Positions 14,047 to 20,283 of a DNA stretch of 26,368 nt are shown here, piece by piece. Under the pieces are notes generated by a model. That model did no database searches, was not told the origin of the DNA, and saw nothing but the letters and a program-made list of their open reading frames with translations. This DNA comes from an uncultured Clostridia bacterium (GTDB taxonomy: Bacteria; Bacillota; Clostridia; Peptostreptococcales; Anaerovoracaceae), in NCBI GenBank assembly GCA_938034165.1, contig CALHKP010000066.1, positions 1 through 26,368 on the forward strand. The letters are read 5' to 3'. Made by a program: the position numbers and the translations under genes. The first letter of the stretch is position 1. Every line of letters begins with the position of its first letter.

Positions 14047-15504
14047 TTATTCCGCTTCTTCCTCTAGCGCCTCATACTCTTCTTCTGCAACAGCTTCCTC
14101 GCATACAGGCAAGCGTATTTCAACATAAAAAGCTTTTTCGTCATCATTATATTCATCGTTGTAGATGAATTCTCCGCCCAAATCGGAACAAATTTTTTCA
14201 CAGGTCTTAAGACCTATCTTGTTGCTCTCAACCTTTCTTGATGATTCGAGAGTCGTGTTTCTGAGCCTTACAATTATATCATCCTCTTCTGCAACAGCGC
14301 TTATTTTCACATTGCATCTTCTGTCGCCATATTTCATGATATTTGAAAATACATTATCAAATAGTCTTCTTATACCCGAAAGTTCGACCTTTATGTTTAC
14401 ATCAGGCACCGTATATTCAAACTCAATTCTGAATCCGTAGTTTATAAGTTCAGCGGTATGCTCCGAAATGAGCTGCTGAATCAGAATTCCTGCATCATAA
14501 ACTTCAAGATTTTTTTCGCCCTCCTGGCTTCCAAACACCAGGAAGTACTGGAATAGTTTGTCCGAAAGGTCTTTTAGCTGGAATGCTTTGTCTCTGCAGG
14601 AAGAAATATACTTTTTCAGTTCCTCATCAGACATATACTTTCCGCCCTCGATGATATCCAAGTACCCGATCAAAGAAGTCAACGGCGTCCTTATATCGTG
14701 AGACATGGCAGTAATAAGCTGGGTATTTGCCTCCCAAGCTTCTTTCTCGTTTCTGAGCTTTTCCACGATGGAGTCTCTCATAACGTCAATGTTAAGAGCT
14801 AGTGTTCCGATTTCGTCGTTTACCGATGGCTTGATTTCTGCCTTCAGTTCACCATCACTTATAATCTGAACCTTCTTGGAAAGCCTTATAATTCTATTGA
14901 TGATTCTCTTGTTGTATATAAGAATTGTTCCCAGCAAGGTTCCCATGCACAGAATAGCCTTTATCAGAGCCATTATACGGTAAAAATGCTGCTCCTTGTA
15001 AACGTCCATATATACATAGTATTCGCCATCCGCAAACTGTATGATTCTATTCTTTTCGTCTAGATTGTAACTGTCTACCGTAATTCTCTCTCCGGAAACA
15101 TCTGACTTATTTTTTTCACTCTTCTTGTCCGTAATCACGACATCTGCGCTGCCGTCATCGGTATTTGATTCAATCCACCAGCCGCCTTCAAAGAGAACAT
15201 TATAGTTATCATATACATACAAGTATGTATAGTCCTGTTCTTCAAGCCAGCTGTGAAGGGCGTTTTCATCAGTTGCCTTTACATTATATGTCGCAATAAA
15301 CTTCTCAAGATTCTCATAAGCCAGATTGAGATTATTCCTCTCTGCCTGCTCGCTCTTGTAATTTTTGTTCACAATGGAAGTTTGCACGCAATTTGCACAC
15401 AGATACACAGCTCCCGTAAGGATTATTGCAACCAAAAGAACCACAGAAAGCTTGAGATTAAGAGAACGATATCGCTGACTTCTAATTCTCGCCTTCCTAT
15501 TCAA
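14047..15504 (-). CDS. Membrane sensor histidine kinase with degenerate ATP lid
   Basis: A sensor kinase of 485 residues. It has TM1 (about 18-38), an extracellular region (about 40-175), TM2 (about 177-197), HAMP, HisKA with H269 in SHDIRTPLTSL, and an ATPase domain with a readable N-box (LFDNVFSNIMKYG, 381-393). The G1 box DxGxG is missing: the region reads VRLRNTTLESSRKVESN. The G2 box is IGLKTCEKIC (430-439) in place of GLGLxIxK. Such GLKTC variants occur in clostridial kinases, so activity is possible but unproven. The C-terminus is a Glu-rich tail (about 468-485). The start is TTG at 15504, overlapping the regulator by eight bases, with GGGGAAAGGGG inside the regulator gene as ribosome binding site. 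Confidence 0.9.
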   Translation of the reverse strand: MNRKARIRSQRYRSLNLKLSVVLLVAIILTGAVYLCANCVQTSIVNKNYKSEQAERNNLNLAYENLEKFIATYNVKATDENALHSWLEEQDYTYLYVYDNYNVLFEGGWWIESNTDDGSADVVITDKKSEKNKSDVSGERITVDSYNLDEKNRIIQFADGEYYVYMDVYKEQHFYRIMALIKAILCMGTLLGTILIYNKRIINRIIRLSKKVQIISDGELKAEIKPSVNDEIGTLALNIDVMRDSIVEKLRNEKEAWEANTQLITAMSHDIRTPLTSLIGYLDIIEGGKYMSDEELKKYISSCRDKAFQLKDLSDKLFQYFLVFGSQEGEKNLEVYDAGILIQQLISEHTAELINYGFRIEFEYTVPDVNIKVELSGIRRLFDNVFSNIMKYGDRRCNVKISAVAEEDDIIVRLRNTTLESSRKVESNKIGLKTCEKICSDLGGEFIYNDEYNDDEKAFYVEIRLPVCEEAVAEEEYEALEEEAE

Positions 15505-16195
15505 CTTTGTACCCCTTTCCCCAAATTGTCTTGATAAGGTTTGGATGGTTTACATCATCTTCCAGCTTCTTTCGAAGGTTCAAGATATGCACCATGATAG
15601 TATTTCCGGCTGACGGTAGGTACTCTTCGCCCCAGACACCCTCATAAAGCTCCTTATTTCCCACAATCTGACCCTGGCGGTCAACAAAGAACTGCAAAAT
15701 AGCAAATTCCTTATCTGTCAAAGGAATTCTGCGCCCGTCTTTTATTGCACATCTTGATTTTTCGTCGATTCTAATTTTTTTACCCAGAGTTTTCACCTCT
15801 TGATGTGGTTCTCTGCCTTGGTATTCCTTGTATCTTCTGATAAGAGATTTTACCTTCAACAAAAGCTCCGGCTGGGAAAAAGGTTTAACGAGATAATCAT
15901 CTCCACCTTCGGAATATGCGTCCATCTTATCCTGATCCTGAGACTTTGCAGTCAGAAAGAGAACCGGCACCGTAGATTTCTTTCTTATTTCAGTACATGC
16001 CTCCACACCCGAAATCCCCGGCATCATTATATCAAGAATTATCAGATCGTAGTCATCGTCACCTGAAACCATTTCCACAGCACTGTTTCCATCCTCAGCC
16101 TGTCCAACCATATATCCTTCGCTTCCCAGAAGAATGGAAAGAACCTCTCTGATATTCGGATCGTCATCCACAATCAAAATTTTTCTCTGCTTCAT
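15497..16195 (-). CDS. OmpR/PhoB-family response regulator (second system)
   Basis: A response regulator of 232 residues from the ATG at 16195. I prefer this start because AGGTGA lies eight bases before it; a GTG at 16204 would add three residues. The receiver domain has D10-D12, the phospho-acceptor D55 (ILDIMMPG), T82 and K104 (LVKPF). The winged-helix domain (about 135-232) ends WGKGYKVE. Its gene overlaps the kinase gene by eight bases and follows the MFS gene by about 60 bases with no clear promoter between, so it may be cotranscribed with yfcE-HAD-MFS. Confidence 0.95.
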   Translation of the reverse strand: MKQRKILIVDDDPNIREVLSILLGSEGYMVGQAEDGNSAVEMVSGDDDYDLIILDIMMPGISGVEACTEIRKKSTVPVLFLTAKSQDQDKMDAYSEGGDDYLVKPFSQPELLLKVKSLIRRYKEYQGREPHQEVKTLGKKIRIDEKSRCAIKDGRRIPLTDKEFAILQFFVDRQGQIVGNKELYEGVWGEEYLPSAGNTIMVHILNLRKKLEDDVNHPNLIKTIWGKGYKVE

Positions 16196-16253
16196 ATTAA
16201 TCACCTTTTTTTGTTATCACACACTCAACCCTTTGCTCTTTTAAAGCAACAAG

Positions 16254-17474
16254 TTAACTTTCAATATCTTTGCCTGCCTTGTCAACAGACAGAAAAATTA
16301 TCAAAGCACCCACAGCTGTAACTATGGTACCTGTCAAAGTCAATACTCTCGCACCGCTGATATCTAGAATCGCGCCTCCGATTACACTTGCAAATATAGC
16401 AGCAACCGTCGTAGTCGCCGTAAATACCATCTGTCCCTTTACAGCTTCTCCCTTTGACATATTCTCATCTATGAAATGAACTATGGACGGCAGAAACAAT
16501 GCAAAAGAAAATGGCTGAATCAGCTGCGCCGCAAGGAGCATCCAAACATTCACCGATACAGTGCATATACCTATCCATATTACAAAGGCAACTGCCGAGA
16601 ATTTCATCATACTTTTACATGAAAATCTCTTGTGCAGCCTGTCAAAGAGAACCAGCGTTGGAATTTCCATAAACGCGAGAAGTGAAAAAATCCTCCCCAC
16701 ATCGCCGCTGTCGCCGCCTACTTCCGCTGCAATCTGCGCCATATATGTATTCAAAATTGAATTCGCAAAATAAAGTCCAAGAACCCCGCAGCTCATTACC
16801 AGAAACATCTTGTGTCTCTTGGCAAAAAGAGAAAGATTTATTTCCTCTTCTTTCTTTTTTTCCTGCAAAACCTCTCCCTGCGCAGCCGCTTCGCCGGCAT
16901 GGCTCTTCTTTGCTCTGTCAAAGGATCTTGCAAGAACTATTATAGAAATCATAAACAGAACCAGCACGATTTCTCCGGTCACAGGGAGAACGAAAACTCC
17001 CTTAGCCTCTACAAGGCTTCCGAGAAACAAACACATCACCGCATAAGTCAATGAACCCACACTTCTGCAGGCACCGAAATTAACATGCACCCCCGCTTCC
17101 TGAAGTCTGAAACTCAAAGCATTGCAAAATGGCTGCACTATATTCATCCATGCAAAAGCCATTATGTAAATGAACATCAACATGAAGCTTTTCTTTTCGA
17201 TTACCAGCAGAAAAGCCGTAAGAACAATAAGCAGAACCGTAATCAGCTCCATGATAGAAAAAACCGAAAATCTTTTGCTTCTGTCTGCAAGGTCAGCAAC
17301 AAAAGGCTGTACCAGAACCGCAAAGATGTTACCTGCAGCAAGTATTATTCCGATCTCAGAGTTGGAATATCCCTTTGACAAAAGAAATACAGATGAAAAG
17401 CTGCACACCACGCCGTAGTACATCCAGTAAGCTCCGTGAAGCGCACCGTAATTTCTATTCAATAATTTTTCCAT
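16254..17474 (-). CDS. Major facilitator superfamily transporter (LacY/nucleoside-symporter-like)
   Basis: A transporter of 406 residues with twelve predicted transmembrane helices in two six-helix halves. They are separated by a charged cytoplasmic loop (about 195-222, rich in Lys and Glu). The cytoplasmic loop after helix 2 has VADLADRSKRF, a form of the MFS A-motif, and the second half repeats it weakly (LFDRLHKRFS). The general shape fits the MFS_1-like group that includes LacY and nucleoside symporters. The substrate cannot be told. I use ATG 17474 as start because GAGGG lies just upstream; the gene overlaps the HAD phosphatase by 20 bases, so the two are coupled. The substrate may be a phosphate-ester precursor or product handled by that neighbour. 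Confidence 0.9.
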   Translation of the reverse strand: MEKLLNRNYGALHGAYWMYYGVVCSFSSVFLLSKGYSNSEIGIILAAGNIFAVLVQPFVADLADRSKRFSVFSIMELITVLLIVLTAFLLVIEKKSFMLMFIYIMAFAWMNIVQPFCNALSFRLQEAGVHVNFGACRSVGSLTYAVMCLFLGSLVEAKGVFVLPVTGEIVLVLFMISIIVLARSFDRAKKSHAGEAAAQGEVLQEKKKEEEINLSLFAKRHKMFLVMSCGVLGLYFANSILNTYMAQIAAEVGGDSGDVGRIFSLLAFMEIPTLVLFDRLHKRFSCKSMMKFSAVAFVIWIGICTVSVNVWMLLAAQLIQPFSFALFLPSIVHFIDENMSKGEAVKGQMVFTATTTVAAIFASVIGGAILDISGARVLTLTGTIVTAVGALIIFLSVDKAGKDIES

Positions 17475-18108
17475 CAAAATCCCTCAAATCCGTTAAATAT
17501 ATATCTGAAACAGCCTTTATCTCCGGCTGGTCTTTTTTGCTTACTTCGTCGTAAACCCCAACCGTTTTAAAGCCTGCCTTCTTTGCTGTTTTTATGGAAT
17601 AAAGTCCGTCCTCAAACACCCAGGTGTCTTCGACAGATGTCTTCATGGCATCAATAGCCATGTAGAAAATATCAGGAAACTCCTTGGACTTTCCCACATC
17701 CGAACAGGACAACACAACCTCAAACCAGTCGCTTATCCCTAGCCTTTCGAAAGCTGCATCTATACAGTACTTGTCCGTAGAAGTTGCAACCGACATGGGA
17801 ATTCCCTTTTCTCTTATGGCTTCCAAAAGCTCCTGTGCCCCCGGCTTCAGCTGGGCTCTGTTAAAATAGTAATCCTCAACTTCTGCCATAATACCGGCTA
17901 TGATTTCCTGCTGAGTCTCCCTCAACCCGTAATTTTCCGCCAGATAATCAGCACTTTCATATATTGTAAAAGAAAACAGGATATTCCCCAAGTTTTCTTC
18001 CGCCTCTATTCCCTTCTTTGCAAGAAACTTTACTGCTGCCTGATTCCATACCCCCATAGACTCAAGCAGTGTTCCGTCTACATCGAAAATAGCACCTTTT
18101 ATGTCAAT
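17455..18108 (-). CDS. HAD-superfamily phosphatase (beta-phosphoglucomutase-like) with non-AUG start
   Basis: A HAD hydrolase of 217 residues if started at ATT 18108 (215 from ATA 18102). The catalytic motif I, FDVDGT with nucleophile D9 and acid D11, lies upstream of the first ATG in frame (18057). A start at that ATG would remove the active site. The open frame continues to a TAG about 24 bases above, with no ATG, GTG, TTG or CTG before motif I. A strong AGGAGG (18111-18116) is two bases from ATT and eight from ATA, so spacing favours ATA. Other motifs: VATST (motif II), the Lys of VGKSKEFPD (III) and VFEDGLYSIKTAK (IV). The helical cap (about 20-85) suggests a C1-cap phosphatase acting on a small phosphate ester. 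It overlaps the MFS gene and follows yfcE by about 70 bases. Confidence 0.85.
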   Translation of the reverse strand: MDIKGAIFDVDGTLLESMGVWNQAAVKFLAKKGIEAEENLGNILFSFTIYESADYLAENYGLRETQQEIIAGIMAEVEDYYFNRAQLKPGAQELLEAIREKGIPMSVATSTDKYCIDAAFERLGISDWFEVVLSCSDVGKSKEFPDIFYMAIDAMKTSVEDTWVFEDGLYSIKTAKKAGFKTVGVYDEVSKKDQPEIKAVSDIYLTDLRDFDGKIIE

Positions 18109-18180
18109 CGCCTCCTGTCTGCTAAATCGCTAAAGCAAATCCCCAAACAATAAACAACCGAGGAAATTTGCCCGATTTTT

Positions 18181-18753
18181 TCAAATATCGTAAACCATGT
18201 AAGGCTTAACATCCTCCAGCCCGTCCGCATCAAAAGCTTCCTGAATGTCATACCACTCAAAGTGTCCGTCATTTGCAAGCATAAAGCTGTGGCAGCTGCC
18301 TTCTTTTGGGATGGATGTTGAACCCGGATTCATATATATGTAGTGTTCGTGTTCCCTCACTGCCGGAACGTGAGTATGACCGTTCAGCAAAATATCCCCC
18401 TCGTCCATAGGTGGAAGATTTTCTTCATTGAACTTATGACCGTGAGTCACAAACATCATTCTGTCAGCTACAGGTATCAAAGCATACTCTGCCATTACAG
18501 GGAAATTCAAAACCATCTGGTCAACTTCTGCTTCGCAGTTTCCTCTTACGCAAAGGATTTTACCGGAAATCCCATTGAGAAGTGTGATTACTTCCTTTGG
18601 GGCATAACCTCCCGGAAGATCGTTTCTCGGTCCGTGATAGAGAATATCTCCCAGCAAAACAAGCTTATCTGCTCCGCTTTTGTTAAAAATATTAACGAGA
18701 GCTCTGCAGTATGTCGCAGAACCGTGTATATCTGATCCAATCAGTATCTTCAT
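18181..18753 (-). CDS. yfcE: YfcE-family metallophosphodiesterase
   Basis: A calcineurin-like phosphoesterase of 190 residues with all metal-binding motifs: D8 and H10 (GSDIHG), D36 (LLGDILYHGP), N72 (RGNCE), H104 (THGH) and the pair H126/H128 (NGHTH). E. coli YfcE is a manganese-dependent phosphodiesterase active on model substrates, with unclear physiological role. An AAGGAG site lies 12 bases before the ATG. It is the first gene of a minus-strand run with the HAD phosphatase and MFS transporter, all three dealing with small phosphorylated or transported compounds, but no pathway is evident. Confidence 0.92.
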   Translation of the reverse strand: MKILIGSDIHGSATYCRALVNIFNKSGADKLVLLGDILYHGPRNDLPGGYAPKEVITLLNGISGKILCVRGNCEAEVDQMVLNFPVMAEYALIPVADRMMFVTHGHKFNEENLPPMDEGDILLNGHTHVPAVREHEHYIYMNPGSTSIPKEGSCHSFMLANDGHFEWYDIQEAFDADGLEDVKPYMVYDI

Positions 18754-18818
18754 TTTTAGTAAACTCCTTCCTTACCATACCGTATGTGCTGCGATACCCT
18801 TCGTGCACACTCGTGAAT

Positions 18819-18827
18819 ATTATAACA
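18819..18827 (-). promoter_or_regulatory. Extended -10 promoter of yfcE
   Basis: On the minus strand TGTTATAAT gives an extended -10 element (TATAAT at 18819-18824). No good -35 box is present. The leader to yfcE would be about 60 bases. This promoter and that of carAB are divergent. Confidence 0.55.
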
Positions 18828-18907
18828 TACTCCCCTTATAATTTTGTGAGATAAATGTGTTCCTTTACATTTTTCTTTAACCATGCATGATTTTTGCGTT
18901 CTGTGCG

Positions 18908-18936
18908 TTGACATGACCGATATCTGGTGCTATAAT
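18908..18936 (+). promoter_or_regulatory. Perfect consensus sigma-A promoter of carAB
   Basis: TTGACA (18908-18913), exactly 17 bases, TATAAT (18931-18936). Both boxes match the consensus at every position. Transcription should start near 18943, which leaves a leader of about 250 bases before carA. Confidence 0.9.
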
Positions 18937-18942
18937 TTTTGC

Positions 18943-19083
18943 AATGAAATCTTTAAGTGGGTACGGAGTTGCCGACAAGATTTTGCACATAGTTGAACAT
19001 TTACGGAAGGGCTGTAATCTTTTTTCCTGCCCTGAGTGTGTCCTGATTAGCATTTCTTGTCGCAGTTTCGACAAGATTTTTTT
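18943..19083 (+). promoter_or_regulatory. carAB leader: transcription attenuator of unknown ligand
   Basis: The leader can form mutually exclusive structures. The segment TCTTGTCG (19055-19062) pairs with CGACAAGA just downstream (19069-19076) to make a terminator. It pairs equally well with an identical CGACAAGA upstream (18973-18980) to make an antiterminator. The upstream copy is also part of AAGATTT (18977-18983), which can pair with AAATCTT (18947-18953) to release the terminator. The 12-base sequence CGACAAGATTTT is exactly repeated at 18973 and 19069. Between them sits a hairpin AGGGC/GCCCT (19008-19012 and 19029-19033) with an outer CACA/TGTG pairing (18986-18989 and 19037-19040). I see no PyrR loop, T-box sequence or known riboswitch consensus. 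Confidence 0.7.
19055..19083 (+). terminator. First terminator in the carAB leader
   Basis: TCTTGTCG (19055-19062), loop cagttt, CGACAAGA (19069-19076) and seven T residues (19077-19083). It lies about 110 bases before carA and downstream of the consensus promoter, so expression of carAB requires readthrough. Confidence 0.85.
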
Positions 19084-19104
19084 CTATAAAGACAGAAGTT
19101 ATAC

Positions 19105-19143
19105 CCGGTTAACGATGGATTTCATCATTTAACCGGTATTTTT
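19105..19143 (+). terminator. Second terminator-like hairpin in the carAB leader
   Basis: CCGGTTAA (19105-19112) pairs with TTAACCGG (19129-19136). An inner GATG/CATC stem (19114-19117 and 19123-19126) and TATTTTT follow the same hairpin. It lies only about 50 bases before carA. No promoter was found between the two hairpins, so carAB transcripts must pass both. Confidence 0.7.
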
Positions 19144-19194
19144 ATGGGCTGATTACTCAGCAGAATTCAATTACAAAACGGAGGTTCAATAAGT

Positions 19195-20283
19195 ATGGCA
19201 CAGAAATTCAACAAAAAACTCGTCCTAGAAGACGGCAGTGAATACTATGGCTACGGCTTTGGCGCAGACGCAGAAAAGGTTTGCGAAATAGTATTCAATA
19301 CGGCAATGGCCGGATACCAGGAAATCATATCAGACCCGGCATGCACATACCAGATGGTCGTTATGACATATCCTCTTATCGGAAACTACGGCGTTACTGA
19401 CGAAGACTACGAATCAAAGACTCCTACAATAGGCGGACTTGTTGTAAGAGAATACAATGACATCCCTTCAAATTTCCGTTACACTAAGACTCTTTCAGAA
19501 GTTATGGAAGAGCATCACATCCCGGGAATTTACGGAATGGACACAAGAAAGCTTTCAAGAACAATCAGAGACAAAGGCACAATGAAAGCAATCATCACAG
19601 ATGCCGAAACATCTTACGAAGAAGCTCTTGAAAAGATAAAGACTACCGAAATTCCACATGATGCGGTTCAGAAAGTAAGCTGCAAAAAACGCTGGTATTC
19701 AAGAACTGCCAACGCAAAATACAACGTAGTGGCAATTGACCTGGGCCTCAAATCAACAATGGTAAAAATCCTAAATAGCAAAGGTTGCAACGTTACAGTA
19801 GTTCCATGGGATACAACTGCAGAAGCAATCTATGCAATGAAGCCTGATGCAATCTTTGTTTCCAGCGGTCCGGGAAATCCAAAGGACATCATGCCTGTAG
19901 TTTCCCTTGTCAAAGAACTTATCGGCAAGTATCCTATCATGGGTGTTGACCTGGGTAACTTGGTTATCGGCCTCGCATACGGTGCAGATATCCGCAAGCT
20001 GAAATTCGGTCACAATGGTGGAAACCATCCTGTAAGAGTTCTGGAAACAGGTAAGATAGAAATCTCAGCTCAGGGACATTCATTTGTAATTGACGAAAAT
20101 ACAATCGAAGGAACTAAACTTGAGGTAACTCACGTTGACATTCTTGACAATACAATCGAAGGCGTATGCTGCAAAGAAGACAAAGTATTTGCAGTTCAGT
20201 TCCATCCTGAAGGTGCTTCCGGACCACAGGACAGCTGTTACCTGTTCGATAAATTCATCGACTTAATCAAGGAGGGAAAATAA
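19195..20283 (+). CDS. carA: Carbamoyl-phosphate synthase small subunit lacking the glutaminase nucleophile
   Basis: A 362-residue protein aligned end to end with CarA: N-terminal small-subunit domain (about 1-150) and class I glutamine amidotransferase domain (about 175-360). Normally C-L-G-H-Q carries the catalytic Cys. Here positions 252-256 read D-L-G-N-L (codons 19948-19962), so nucleophile, His and Gln are all replaced. H337 and E339 (FHPE) and GGNHPV remain. Without the Cys it should not release ammonia from glutamine. In human carbamoyl-phosphate synthetase I, which uses free ammonia, the same motif is S-T-G-N-L followed by a similar stretch (from memory). The likely role is structural support of CarB in an ammonia-dependent enzyme. 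GGAGG precedes the start by 10 bases, and carB starts directly after the stop. Confidence 0.95.
   Translation: MAQKFNKKLVLEDGSEYYGYGFGADAEKVCEIVFNTAMAGYQEIISDPACTYQMVVMTYPLIGNYGVTDEDYESKTPTIGGLVVREYNDIPSNFRYTKTLSEVMEEHHIPGIYGMDTRKLSRTIRDKGTMKAIITDAETSYEEALEKIKTTEIPHDAVQKVSCKKRWYSRTANAKYNVVAIDLGLKSTMVKILNSKGCNVTVVPWDTTAEAIYAMKPDAIFVSSGPGNPKDIMPVVSLVKELIGKYPIMGVDLGNLVIGLAYGADIRKLKFGHNGGNHPVRVLETGKIEISAQGHSFVIDENTIEGTKLEVTHVDILDNTIEGVCCKEDKVFAVQFHPEGASGPQDSCYLFDKFIDLIKEGK

Noticed and set aside
18944..19132. 62-codon open frame running through the carAB leader
   Set aside because: It has no ribosome binding site and would start at the transcription start. Its sequence is explained by the overlapping attenuator hairpins, and it is not rich in Arg or other likely attenuation codons.
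18943..19194. PyrR site, T-box or known riboswitch in the carAB leader
   Set aside because: No PyrR-type AGAGAGG loop, no TGGNACCGCG T-box and no consensus of common riboswitch classes was found by eye. The leader is therefore reported as uncharacterised.
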